Shown: positions 24,701-37,079 of the stretch, in pieces | Numbering within the stretch: the first letter of the stretch is position 1 | Layout: the number at the start of each line of letters is the position of its first letter | Assembly (NCBI GenBank): GCA_026545225.1 | Contig: CM048851.1 | Coordinates: 34,995,956-35,059,955, forward strand | DNA: 64,000 nucleotides | Source of the DNA: Cornus controversa | Taxonomy: Eukaryota; Streptophyta; Magnoliopsida; Cornales; Cornaceae | Direction: 5' to 3' | Translations under genes and position numbers: made by a program | Notes under the pieces: generated by a model | What the model was told of the DNA's origin: nothing | Seen by the model: only the letters and a program-made list of their open reading frames with translations | The model's database searches: none

Positions 24701-27700
24701 TAAACTAGGGAATATAGTGGATCTCAATGCATTACTAGTTACACATAACAAGGAAAGCAAGAAATGAAAATTCACTTTTGATAGCGCAGAAACGTGAGCA
24801 AACAAGGAACACGGTTGCTGTTCAGTCTTAAACCAATATCTCTTTCCATTTCTTTTTTCCTAATTTTTGCTGTTTAACATGGCATCTAGATTAGTCAAGA
24901 ACATGGGTTTTGTTATATCTGAAATGCAGGACTAAGGAAAACTTTGTCAATCAAAAGTTATTTTACTATTCAAAAGGGATGTTGTCACTAATTCATGTGA
25001 TTAAAGCGACTACTTAATTTGAAAAGATTCCTAGAAACTGCGTTTTACATTTGAATTTCTTCCAACAAAGTTCTTCCTCAAGGCCTTCTAGTGAAGGACT
25101 TTTAGGGTGAGGAAGCTCCCCAAGATGCTACCTTAGTCATGTCCATGTGTCCTAAGATTTAGAAATTTGATAAACCTGACACCTAGACACATATCCACAC
25201 TTGATACCCACGTATGACGTATCCAAGTCCATATAAGTTATTTCACATATTTATAATCTAATCCTCCTCACCTAGTCACTTAGTCATCTTACCGTCGTCA
25301 TATCATTTACACGCAGCTACGATTATGAGCAATCATTTCTCTAATGCCTAGGGAACTTGGCAACTGTTACAGTCCTAAAACAAACTATAGATATTCCTCC
25401 AAACTTGATTTGTATATACATCCACTAGCCACCAAAATACCTACACAAGCATAGGCATAGGATGTAACTGAAAACCTATATGTTCATATCGAAACTAGGG
25501 CAGCCTGACAAATTGGATGTTTTGATATCTGTTATGCTAGTAAAATATAGTGCTTAAAATGTAATACCTGTATCTCTCTTCAGTCAGGGGTGATGATATT
25601 ATTACTCAACATATTTGATTTTGAAGTATGATAGTTATAATAATATTTTCATGAAGCCAACTCCAAAAGTTGGGACAAGGCGATATTGAGTTGATAGGGG
25701 TATACTATGCAAGCATTGCAATACAGGTTTTTTGTCACTGATAAAGAAGGGGGGAACCATCCCTGCAAGACAAATACGTATTTAACATAAGACACAGTTG
25801 TCTCCTGACTGAAAAAACTTGTGTTTCCATATATTACCTCAATAAGCATGCAGATTTAAATGTAAGTGGTGGCAGCAAATTCTTGTTTCAACAAATATAT
25901 TTTCCATATAGTGTCTTCTCTGATAATCTACAAGAAAGATTTTCTTGGAAGCTTGAATGAAGGTAGTTAAAGCATGAAGAAAAAAGCATAAATATCACTA
26001 TAACTGTTATTGTTCATATCCATTGTCGCACTATGTCATTCTTCTTCCAGAACTAATTGCTCAAGAGAAACTGCCAAGTTAGAGGACCCATAACTAGCAT
26101 CAGAATGACTCAAAAATCTCAAAGTTATAGCATGCATCATAAAAATTAAGGATTGATTTAAGACATCCAGTTCCAAAAAACAAATGTAGTAGAATACAAA
26201 ATGCAAAAATTTTGTTGCATTGGTTGCATACCATACCCAACACTGAACATGCAAATATACTTTGAATCATTGTCCTCTTTCTAGTTTCCTATTTCAACAA
26301 AAATAATCATACAGGCATAAAAATCAATGAATATAGCATAAAAACTTTGGTCACAATAACAGTAGTTTTACAAGAATTAGCATATTTTAAGTCATCAAAC
26401 CACTAATTTCCATAGGAAGGAAAAGAATAGACGACCAAAAGAGAGACATGTTGTCAGAAAGAGAGAGAATATGAAAGAAATGTAAGAGGAATTCACACAT
26501 GGATTCATTCAGCTCAGGTGGAATGGCAAAGCCAAGTTTTTGTAGGCAACCCAAGTGCTAGGATACAAAATTTAGATCAGATGACTTTGCAGCATATAGT
26601 AGTTTATGTTTGTAAACTAGTTGATTAAATTGTTAATTCACATCAAAAAAATTATTAATTCACATTAAAATTAAGAAGAAAAAAAAAATGTTCAAGAGCA
26701 TAAAAATATATATATATATTGCAGAATGCCTCAAGCACCACACTGATATTAAATCTACTTGTTTGATTCATCAAAATATAGCCCAACACACACTTACTGA
26801 GGGGGAAAAAAAGTTCCAATCACAACAAATACAGACCACATAGGACTTATATTAAACATAGCATGCTTAATACAAATCAAATAGTTAGCTTTCAATATAT
26901 AGCTCTCATAGTTGTCAAGATTGCACAATTCTCAATTCAAATCATGCAATTTAATTCAATTCCACCACCCACAATTGATTCGACGAGGTTGAGTGGTTGG
27001 CACAATCAACCATCATCAAGAATTGACTAGAAACGAGGTGACTCAATTTGAATTGCCCCGAATTGCTCCTTCAATTCCATTTAGCCAATCCTTGATGGGT
27101 CCGGCTTGCTAAAACCCCCTTCTTCTTTGTTCTTTTTCTTTATTTGCTAAAATATGCACATGTAATTTACCCTCAATGAAGAATAAGAAACTGCCAATTT
27201 ACAATACCGTCACCTCACTATCACCATCCTTTTAGTGATCCTTTTATCTTTATTTTTTCTCACTAACTTTATACCCCACACCACAAACCTACTACACTCG
27301 CCACCTCAACCACACACCACATTCTCTCTCTCTCTCTCTCTCTCGACCCACACTAACATTCCCAGCTCAACACCTCACTGTAATAACCCACAATCATCCC
27401 TTCCCTTCTTTCTCTATCTCACTTGAGAAGCTAAAGGAACAACCAACTGAGCCTTACCTCTTCACTCTATGTTTCTCTCCCTAAACCCCATCTCTGACAC
27501 TCATGGAACCATCATCTTTATTTTTTCACTTCTTCAATCCACCTTAAGCACTCAATCAACATTCCCTCTCTCGTCTCATGCACACCTCCTTCCTAACAAA
27601 TCCTTGATTCATCTATCGCAAGTAAAAGATTAAGAGCACTTAAAACTTGATGAATCAGTAGCCTGTTAATGCTGTATCACCGTATTTCTATGATGAGAGA

Positions 27701-30189
27701 GACACTGCAGCTCGAGCAATTACTGAACTCGATCTTAACAAATAGAAAAATAGAGGATATTTTCAGGATTGGCCAATTGTGGTTTGTGGCACTGTTCAAG
27801 TTGGCATGAACACAATGGGAAGAAGGCCCGTGGTTCAGTTATGGTGAATAGCTAAACTATAAAGTTGGTCCATGGAAGTAGTCCTACGATGGACGTTTTC
27901 AAATGGTGGTAGGAGTATGGTGTCACAGGTTGTTGGTTATGTCAGAGCTTGTGATGTGGGAACATTTTAATGAATAAACTGCGCTCAATGGTGTTAGGTC
28001 ATCCATGTTACTGAACTGCAGGTGATGGATCTTGTGGTTGGGGGTAGCAATACCTAACACGACACACTAACACAACATAGGATAAGTGGATTTGGGTTTG
28101 CCTTAATCATGTTTGGGTCGTAATCATATAGACCCGAATTGACACACTAATTAAACATGTCGTGTTCGTGTTTGACCCTTCAACCCATTTATAACTCAAT
28201 TAGACTTTTTAAGTAAATATATCGTGTTCGTGTCAAAAATGACCCATTTAACTTAACATGTCGGATAAACGTGTCGTATTCATGTTAGAAATGACTCATT
28301 TAACAAAACATGTCGTGGTAGTATTGATTTGACCCTAATAGTATGAAATTTTAATAAAGCGTGTCTTGTTGTGTCGTGTAGTGTCAAGTTTTGACCCATT
28401 TATTCAATGGATTATGCGTGTCATGTCGTGTTACCCGTTTAATAATCATGTTGTGTTCGTGTCAAGGTGTTTTGACATGAATAATAATCGTATTGTGTTT
28501 GTGTTGACCCATATAACAAGATACTCATGTCCTAACACGACACGACACAACACAACAACACGAATTGCCACCCCTACTTGTGGTAGTGCAATGTTTGTAA
28601 TTATGATGGCGTTGGTGGCTTCAGTTTATGTGGAGATAGAGGTGTTCGGTATCCGGACTAATGTTTCCTCGAGGTTGCAACCTGTTCTACATGGTCATGT
28701 GATAGATGATGGGATGCCAGAGAATATAGAGTTCATAGTGGTGTATTGTTTTAGGCTTTTAGTAGAGGCATTGACTTCGTTCACCGGTTTAGGATGTCAG
28801 CTATAGATGTGTTCAAATGGATTTGACCGGGTATGGTGATGGGGAAGGGATCTCTCTCTCTCTCTCCATGGAAAATTTTCAAAATGGTGACAAAGTCATT
28901 GGTAAATGATGAAAAAGTCATTGGAAAAGGAGGCAAGAAGTTCAGCGACCATGATTTAGGTCCAATGTGACAAACAAGTAGAAGGGGATTGTTTTGTCTC
29001 TTTATATTCATCCATTTTTTTTCTTTTTTGTTTAAATCATATTACAGCACATATGACTGGAAAATGTAAAAGCTCATATATTGTTAATGCCATCAGCTGA
29101 CAAATCTGATAGGGATCGCAGTTTAATTTCATAAACCAAGGAAGTAGTTCCAACATAATTGTCGGACACCAAAGGTAGGTAATGTAATTTGCCCATTTTC
29201 CTATAAGATCCCACTATCAAATGAGATCCTGCAAAACAAGCTTAGCATCTATTCCATCGGCTTCAACCAAACAGCTGAGAGAGAACACAACTTATATAAG
29301 CAGGCAATCCATCCAAATTTAGGGACTGGGGAAAGGACCATAAATGCTATAATGACGGAAGATGTGCCTGTGTGCAAGAGACACCTAAACTTAAGCTAAT
29401 AGCAATTTCAACAATTTGTATTAAATAGAACACCAAAATAATGTTTTAGTCAGTTGATGCAAGTAGAAAGTGGTGCCTGCATTACTCGGATAGACAACTA
29501 AATTCACCTTATGCCACTCTCAATATAACCATATATCCAGCCTACTATGATATTCTGGTGTTAACACGGTTACTTAACTACTGCACTTCCACCATCTTAA
29601 GAAACCAAACTAAGAGTATTAATAAAAAAAATTAAGAAAACTAATATAAATAGAGAATTTAGGTAGCATAGTTACTAAGGAAGCACAATAACAAGGGTTT
29701 TCTAGGTATTTTGAGTGTAGCATAGATGTGTCATGGTCTTCAAACTTGCAGTATAATAATAAACAGATTATAATTAAAAGAAAGAAGAAAACAACACTGA
29801 AAATCATAGTAAGAGCCACAGGATGAAGGTCTATCTCACCAGAACTTGAACTCAGGTAGCCGGCGGATGAAAGGCCTAAACTCATCTGAGCCTTTTGTTG
29901 GCAACGAAGCCCCATCTAAAGCTTCCAGCTCCGGATCAATCTTTGGTGACAGAAACCCAATTAACAGATTCAAGATATATATTCCGAGTCCATAAGATAC
30001 AATGTAAAATCCTTGAACATAATAAACCCGCAAGACATAAATCGCTGCAGCAATGAGAGTTCCAAGCCACCTGTGCACTGGATGAGGAGTGGACCTATCC
30101 AAATAATACTGAAACGTCCTCGAGAAATCATTTCTCCACTTGGCTATAGGCGCCATTTGCGAGGCACCATCACCCCCAACTCCTTCCAT
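21751..30189 (-). CDS. RER1: RER1 family protein, Golgi-to-ER retrieval receptor
   Basis: Minus-strand coding exons 30189-29840, 22157-21977 and 21804-21751, in frame, giving 194 aa, the normal RER1 length. Cytosolic N terminus ([14 protein letters not shown], then [19 protein letters not shown]) followed by four membrane segments at about residues 41-60, 63-81, 123-141 and 145-162 (first pair [20 protein letters not shown]; second pair after the conserved [20 protein letters not shown], including [20 protein letters not shown]). The C-terminal tail [18 protein letters not shown] is followed by a Ser-rich end. Family knowledge: RER1 sits in the cis-Golgi and returns ER membrane proteins such as Sec12 by COPI vesicles; plants have several paralogues (RER1A-C). 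Intron 1 is 7.7 kb and contains an Au-SINE, a Tourist-like MITE and a hAT element. A donor-like GGAAG then GTGAGT near 30955 suggests a further 5' UTR exon. Confidence 0.95.
23087..23232 (+). mobile_element. Au-SINE, with target-site duplication
   Basis: A 146-bp element in the large RER1 intron. The tRNA-derived head has a B-box-like GGTTTGAAACAAGG. The tail has the diagnostic Au-SINE words GAGGTAAGGCTACGT, CTGACCCTCCCCAGAC and GCGGGCGCCTCGTGCG. It is flanked by a 14-bp TSD with one mismatch (AGATCAATGCTAGT at 23073-23086, AGATCAATGCTTGT at 23233-23246). It lies opposite to the RER1 transcript. Assignment is by recall of the Au consensus. Confidence 0.85.
23903..24114. mobile_element. Tourist-like (PIF/Harbinger) MITE, 212 bp
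   Basis: The ends are GGCCTTGTTTGGCAGAGC and, as reverse complement, GGCCCTATTTGGATTGGC, with 3-bp TSD TAA on both sides (23900-23902 and 24115-24117). The interior is also partly inverted (AAAGCCGAAAGCCGCTTTTC near the right arm). It lies in the RER1 intron. Confidence 0.85.
28039..28576. mobile_element. Non-autonomous hAT-type element (538 bp)
   Basis: The ends are TGGGGGTAGCAAT and, as reverse complement, TAGGGGTGGCAAT. The 8-bp TSD CTTGTGGT is perfect (28031-28038, 28577-28584). The interior is full of variations on GTGTCGTGTTCGTGT and CACGACACAAC, a common plant repeat type. No transposase. It lies in the RER1 intron. Related ends appear at 42310-42395 (truncated) and near 58740. Confidence 0.88.
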
Positions 30190-32470
30190 TAAAACTAAGT
30201 TTCAACTTACCTGTAAATTCCCATAAAAGAAAAAGGGTAAAGCTTAGTTAATTCAAGAGCAATAATGGTTGTAATTATATTGCCTTTGTTTTGCTGCTAG
30301 GTATCGGGAATTAATGGTATATATATTAACAAAAAAATTTAACGTCATAATGTCAATCACTTAGGTGTCGAATATTTGGAAAACTACGTTTAATTAGACA
30401 ATGAAGTTTTGTTAGGCTGATTAGAAGTTGAAGCTTGAGTTTTCTAGGGTCTGACTTAATCCAATTATGTAGAGCTTATCATTTAACTTTTACACTTCTC
30501 CTATATTATCAACAAACAAGCAGATCAGTAGAGTTAAACTTGGTTAACGGCATAACCAGAATTGCAGAAATAAATTTCGAACCACATCAATATACATAAG
30601 GAAAAAAGAAAGAACCCTTGAAAATAAAACATTCATTAATATCTTAAATTACCAAAAAAAAAAAAAAAAAAAGCAAATAAGAATCCAAAGAAATCACATC
30701 ATTTCGATCCAATGATCAGAGAGATTAAAGTAAGGTTCTCAGATAGATGAAACCCATTACACAAACAAACCTTGTGTCGCAAAATCATAATAAGGCTATC
30801 GAAACCTAGATCTAAGCCAGGAATTTGCAATCCGTTCAAAGAAAAAAAATGGACTGCGATGAATATATGCATAATAATTACAAATATATATATATATATA
30901 CACAGAAATATGTAGGTGTGCATAGGAATTGTTGTAGATAAAAGGTCAACTCACCTTCCAAAAATGTGAAATTATGAATTCAGCAATTGTAACGGTCCGC
31001 TGAGAGGAAAATAAAAATGGTAAGGAGATCTGTGTGTGGATCGAAATTTATATGTATTGATCAACTTCTTTGATCGTTATTCATTGCGATGCGTTAACTA
31101 GTATTTGAGAAACTGGGATGCACAGTACGAACCTCTTGTAAATGCAGAACTGTAGGAACCACATTTCAGTAACCTCCAAGTCACCGACAACTATGTGGCA
31201 AATTACCCGCCCCGGATGGTACCCATCCTTGTTGGGCCGGGTTTGGAGTGATTTACGGAAATAAGTACTCACATTCTGTCTATGCCTCGTTAATATTGCA
31301 TTTTTTTTTTTAATATCTGTATATAATGTTAAAGATATTAAAATACCTTTGTCATTCTTGTCTTTATTTCAATAGATCAGGTAGATGACAAAAATTATCT
31401 TTTTTATTCTATCTTGTAACCATAAGGTGTTGTTTTAGCATTTAATTCTGAATAAATTAAACACTTTCAATTTACGTAATTTGAATATTATTAAAAGCTT
31501 TAAATACTATTTAAAATAGAATAAAATTTTAAGTGTCAAAAATATTACGTTTTACTGAATTTTAATCTTGAAAATTCAAAAACATATAAAAAAATATTTA
31601 TTTTTAATTACTACTTAAGAAGTTCAGCAATTTAAAATTTAAGTACTCAATTTCTAATTTTATCAAACGGCACCGGTCTTTTCATAAATTAAATTTTTTG
31701 AAATCGTTTCTAACTACTTCATCTCACATAAGTTGTGATCAGCCTCATAGACTAAAACACCAAAATTCTAATATTTCATTCTTTGTTGTTCATAAACTAA
31801 TATCATTTCTATTGTTTCATTAATAATAATAAAAATATTAAACCAGCTGACACGATGAATACATGGACTGTTAAACAATTTTGGATAAAAATAAAGTTTA
31901 ACTTGGTCTGAAAATTAACTACTTGGGTCTAATTAGTCTTTTGTTGTTTTAAGTTGGGTTTAAGTTGAAAAGTTTTCAACGCAACTTCAATTCAAGTTGA
32001 AATTGAATAGTTTAGATTGACAATAGGCTCCAAATCTATTATTTTTATTTTATTATTATTATGGATTAATTGCAATTTGTCCCCTTCCACTATTGAAAAT
32101 GTTACAATATGCCCCTTTTTAGAAGGAAGTATCCTACAACATTTTCAATAGTGAAGGCCACAAATCGCAAAGCAAAGGAATAACTTGCAAAAACTTGTAC
32201 AGTACAGTGGATTTCTTGCAAATAATCCTTAATATGAGACTTATACAAACATAACTCAACCAAACTAAATCTAACACAGTTGGCCCGCGAACTTAACCCA
32301 CCCGTCAAATTGAAGGTTGGATTGAGTATCTCAGTATTTTTTTATTTTTCAGTAAAAAAAGAAGAAAAAAGTGCTCATGGTGCGTTTTAAAGCATGGAAT
32401 CAATGCCTTTGAAATGAAATTAGATTCAACATATTTAATTTTAATTCGAATGGGCCAATTCCATGCATCC
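30190..32470. other. RER1 5' UTR/promoter and intergenic DNA
   Basis: From 30190 to about 31020 probably lie the 5' UTR intron and first exon of RER1 (donor near 30955, minus strand). Beyond that the sequence is AT-rich, with a short GC-rich patch at 31190-31250 and no recognised gene. Confidence 0.45.
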
Positions 32471-34127
32471 AAATAACTATATGGAGCTTTGCAAATGCAA
32501 TTCTTCTTTTGTTTTTTTATTAAGAAAGAAGACCTAAAGCCCAACCTGATGGCCCGAGGCTCATCTGGTATTGGCTCAACCCGAATCCCAACCCAGTAGG
32601 CCTGATAAGGTGACCAAATATGGGGCCTAATTAAGGCCTCATGTTGGGCCTAGAAATGGCCTGCATAAGCATTTAAATAGTAATGGCAAAGTAAGTTGAA
32701 CATCAGGAAGTTGTGATTGTATAATTAGTGATAAACAATCATTTTTTTTTTTTGACAAGCAGTGATAAACAATCATTTAACAGTGCATGATCGTACATTT
32801 AATAAATAAAAAAATGATACAAAGTTTCATTGAATTTCGGTGTTTGTTGATTCATCCCATTTGGAGTGGGGTTCAAACTATTTGTTGGTACCACACCTCA
32901 CATGGAGTGATTTTCACTCTTCATGTGTGCACTAGATAATCTTGAGCCCACAAAAAATACATACTACACAAAGTGCAAAGGTTCAATGCGATTCAACTTA
33001 TTGGTGAAGACTTGTAAAAAAAAATTATAATGCGACTGAGAAACCAAGGTTTGAAGTCTTTCAAACCATAATCCAATACATCATCTGTATCTTTCTCTTA
33101 CTCTTTATAACATTACAAACCCGAGCACCCAATAGAGACTAGAATCCAGTTCCAAGTGTCACAGAAAAAAAAAAAAAAAAGGTCAAACCGAGGTCGGAAA
33201 GCAAATTTGAGCCCCAACTCAATAACATGCTTTTATTCTACATCTCGATCAGAGTTTGTTTAATTATTTTTTGAAAACTATTCTTGAAAATTCAATAACC
33301 GTCTTCTGTCTAACTCTCTGAAAACTATTTTGAAAGTTACAAATCAAGCAATACCTAATATTGTTGTCGAACCAAAAAACGTGTAAATAGGTACATAAAG
33401 GTACTTGCAGGTGTTAATCATATGGGTGCACAAAAAATCCGTTAATCCGTGAATCCGATTCAATTCGATTCGATCCGTGCAGATCGGATCAGATTGGATG
33501 ACTAACGAATTAGTTACGAATTTAAAAAATAAGAATTTGTAGATCACGCATCGGATTACGAATTGAGGGGTCAAAAATTTGATCGATCCGTGGCAATCTG
33601 TTAGAATTTATAATATTTATTATATATATAATAATATCTTATAACTTTTAATAATAATATTATAATATCTTATATCTATTAGGTTTAAAATTTGTTATTG
33701 GGCCCTAGTTAAAAAATAATTATATTGAGTTGTTTATATTAAGCTCAATTCGTCAATTTGATCCGATCCAATCCGTTATTTCATATATTAGATCGGATCG
33801 GATTGACCATTTTTCGTAGATCGGATCGGATTGCATATTTACCAATTCGTAGACTGCGGATTGGATTAGGATTATGCCTAATTTGATCCACGGTCACTCC
33901 TAGTTAATCATACTCTTCTACCATTTGAAAATTTATGTGATGGGAAAGTTTTAAGGAAGAGAACGTTTTTATCCCAATTAACCTCCAATGCAGGTCAAAT
34001 GCAAAGTCCTCCACAATATTGCACTCTGTATGCGCACTATGCACTGGTCATGGCAAGTGATGGTGTGAGAGGTCAAAATCACTATGGTGTTCTAATGCAA
34101 TGAAATGTGCAATTCACTCCAACAAAA
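32471..34127. repeat. Direct duplication, copy 1 (carries a 480-bp insertion)
   Basis: Aligns in direct orientation with 35314-36575. Shared words include GGAGCTTTGCAAAT, CCTAAAGCCCAACCTGATGG, CCTGCATAAGCATTTAAATA, CATTACAAACCC and GTGCAATTCACTCCAACAAA. After removing the insertion at 33423-33902 the two copies have similar length, with several small indels. No gene is evident in it. Confidence 0.88.
33423..33902. mobile_element. 480-bp insertion with 10-bp TSD; empty site preserved in copy 2
   Basis: Flanked by GTTAATCATA on both sides (33413-33422 and 33903-33912). The paralogous position 36354-36363 has GTTAATCATA only once. The ends are TGGGTGCACAAAAAATC and, as reverse complement, TAGGAGTGACCGTGGATC. 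The interior has many GATCGGATCGGAT and ATCCGATTC words. A 9-11 bp TSD suggests a Mutator-like non-autonomous element, but the ends also resemble hAT-type MITEs, so the superfamily is uncertain. Confidence 0.85.
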
Positions 34128-35300
34128 GATTAAATGGGTCACTTGGGATGATATGTGTCAGCCCAAGAATAGAGGCGGTCTTGGCTTCCGGGATCTACGC
34201 ACTTTCAATTTGGTATTGCTTGCAAAATTAGTTTGGTGTCTTGAAATAGGTCCCGTGATCGGGAATTCCTCTCTGTTTGTTACCTCATTTAAGGTGAAAT
34301 ATTTCCCTCAATCTAATTTTTTGGAATCCTCTTGTTGTAGTAAGGCCTCCTAGGCTTAACGAAGCACCTTTTCTGCAAAGGATTTAATTCGGAGAGGTCT
34401 TAGATGGGAGATTCATGATGGGTTGCAGGTTAATATTTGGAGGGATGGGTGGCTACCTGATGCTCACAATCCTTTTATTTCCTCACCTTCTACTTCTGAC
34501 ATTTCTTTGGTTGCCGATCTCATTGAGCCGAATACTCATGTTTGGAAGGAAGGTCTTATTAATCAGGTCTTCAATGAGTGGGACATAAAATTGATCCTCC
34601 AATCCCCCATTTGTGAAAGTGGTGAGTTTGATACTCGTGTGTGGGGGTTCTTTTATTTCGAAGAAGTTTACTGTCAAAAGTGCATATCATTTTGCCATCC
34701 GTTTGCTAAACGGCCCTGATATTAGCAGTGATACTGGCTCGAGTCTGATGCAGGAGAGAAGGTTGGAATGGAAACATATGTGGCAAATTATATCGCCTAG
34801 GAAAGTTCTTTTCTTAATCTGGCAGTGCTTCCATGGTAGAGTGCCTGTGATGGTGAACCAATTTGATTGCGATCATGTTGATGAGTGTCTTGTCCTATAT
34901 GTGAGTTAGCTCCTAAGACATTTTTCCACATCCTTTTTGGTTGCCATAGAGCCAGCATGATGTGGAAAACTTCCCCATTAAACATGGATATTGACCCGTT
35001 GTCAGGTTCTTCTTAGTTGTCTCAATGGTTTAGTATGACAGAGGTGTGGCAACATGCCGACTTTGGTTAGGATCTTTGCAGTTTGGGAGCTTGTATTCTT
35101 TGGCCATACTTTGGTGTTCAAAATTCTAGCAGGTGCAGTCAAGTTGGGTGGCCATAGATACTAATGGTGTGGCCCATATTATAGCCATTAAATCTAGTCA
35201 ACTTAGGATAATGTCGTTGTATATGGTGCCTGGGCATTGTTGGCTTCAACAAGCCTTGGCTGATGATGACTGTACTTTAGCTTCTTTGTAATGGTATGGC
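34105..35300 (+). pseudogene. L1-type LINE ORF2 C-terminal relic
   Basis: Fragments in shifting plus frames read IKWVTWDDMCQPKNRGGLGF, RDLRTFNLVLLAKLVWCLE, VNIWRDGWLP, KKFTVKSAYHFAIRLL and WKHMWQIISPRKVLFLIWQC. This is the end of plant LINE reverse transcriptases (thumb, then zf-RVT: W....P.K...F.W). Stops and frameshifts separate the pieces, and the 5' part with the catalytic domain is absent. A degraded tail at 35110-35290 may be RNase H-like. No intact ORF remains. It lies exactly between the two duplicated copies. Confidence 0.85.
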
Positions 35301-35313
35301 ATTCAGAGTTAAA

Positions 35314-36575
35314 AAATAACCATATGGAGCTTTGCAAATACAATTCTTTTTTTTATTTTTTTTTAATTAAGCCTCACAAAGAAGACCTAAAGCCCAACCT
35401 GATGGCCCGAGGCTCCAACCCACTAAACCCCATTATCGCTCAGAGATTGGCCTGCATAAGCATTTAAATAGTAATGGAAAAGTGAGTTGAACATCAAGAA
35501 GTTGTGATTGTATAATTAGTGATAAACAATCATTTTTTTTTCACAAGTAGTGATGAACGATCGTTTAACAGTGCATGATCGTTCATTTAATATTGCGTAA
35601 AATAAATTTTTTTTTTTTTAAATATACAAACATTCGGTAAATCCATGGTTCCTCAATTGTCTATGAAGTTCAATGTTTGTTTGATTCATCCTCATCTGGA
35701 GTGGGGTTCACACTATTTGTTAGGACCACACCTCACATGCAGTGATTTCCAATCTTCATGTGTGCACAAGATGGTCCTGCGCACATAATAAAATCTTCTT
35801 CCCTTTTTATTTTTCACATTGATGTCAAGTACATTAATATAGATATGTGCACAACACAATCAAGAATTGATGGAAAACTAAAAATTACACACTACATAAA
35901 ATGCAAAAATTTAGCGTGATTCAATGTGGTGGTGAAGATTTGTAAAAAAATTCGTAATGCGACTAAGAAACAAAGATTTCAAGTCTTTCAACTCCTAATT
36001 CAGTACACCCTTTGTCCGTTTCTCTTACTCTTTATAACATTACAAACCCTAGCACCCAATAGAGACTAAAATCTTGCATGTCCAAGAGACACAAAAAAGA
36101 AATAAGTCTAAACCAGGTCATAAAGCAAATTCGGGCCACAACTCAATAACATGTTTTTATTCTATATCTCGATCAGAGTTTGTTTAACTGTTTTCTAAAA
36201 ACTATTATTGAAAATTCAATAACTGTTTTCTGTTGTGATTATCTGAAAACTATTCTTGAAAATTATTTTGACAATTACAAATTAAGGAAGACCTAATATT
36301 CTTGTCGAACCAAAGAAAAAAATGTAAATAGGTAAATAAAGGTACTTGCAGGTGTTAATCATACTCTTCTACAATTTGATTTATGTGATGGTAAAGTTTT
36401 AAGGAAGAGAACATTTCTATCCCAATCAACCACCAATGCCGGTGGAATGCAAAGTCCTCCACAATGTTGCATTCTGTGTGCACTATGCACTGATCATGGC
36501 AAGTGGGATGGCATGCGCAACCAAAAGCACAATGATGCTCTAATGCAATGAAATGTGCAATTCACTCCAACAAAA
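35314..36575. repeat. Direct duplication, copy 2 (keeps the empty site)
   Basis: Second copy of the duplicated segment, starting AAATAACCATATGGAGC and ending TTCACTCCAACAAAA. It holds about 85 bp near 35790-35880 that is absent from copy 1 and lacks some sequence found there around 32560-32645. The single GTTAATCATA at 36354-36363 is the empty target site. Confidence 0.88.
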
Positions 36576-36597
36576 CACTACTGAATGGTGATGACTA

Positions 36598-36599
<2 letters not shown>

Positions 36600-36650
<51 letters not shown>

Positions 36651-36653
36651 AAA
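36600..36653. repeat. (CA)n microsatellite followed by (TA)n
   Basis: About 20 CA repeats from 36600, then TATATATATA. Simple sequence without coding value. Confidence 0.9.
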
Positions 36654-37079
36654 CACAAAGCTGCAATCTGTTCCTATTTTCTAGTTCCTACTAGAAATAG
36701 CCAGTAGAATCTAATCCATGTGCTAAATTAATCTATGCAAATTAGAAAAATTATGATTTAATATTGGCTGTGGTTGGCTGTTTTTGGTAATTATTATTGA
36801 GCTCACGAGTGGAATCTTAAAAAAACCAAAAAGATGATAGGCTGATGGAATCTTGAAAAGCCAAAGATGAATTAAATTACTCCCGCGATTTCAGCTGCTT
36901 TCTGGCTGCAAGTTGATAAAGGAAGGTCGTCCTTCCAATCAGTCCCAATCATTGTAGCTACCCTCTAAATTATTGTGTATCTATCTCTTTCCTTGTTTGG
37001 TTCTCCCTACTATACTCCTTAATTTTCTCCTCCTTTGATTGCCATTGTTGCATATTGTGTTTTTTCGGTTTTAAATTTA

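Noticed and set aside
27235..27426. Pyrimidine-rich open frame (SLSLSLSTH)
   Set aside because: CT-rich low-complexity sequence in the RER1 intron; not coding.
28366..28806. 146-aa plus-strand open frame
   Set aside because: It starts inside the hAT-type element at 28039-28576, crosses its right TSD and matches no family; chance frame.
34423..34985. Several overlapping open frames of 60-100 aa
   Set aside because: Pieces and antisense shadows of the frameshifted LINE relic, not separate genes.
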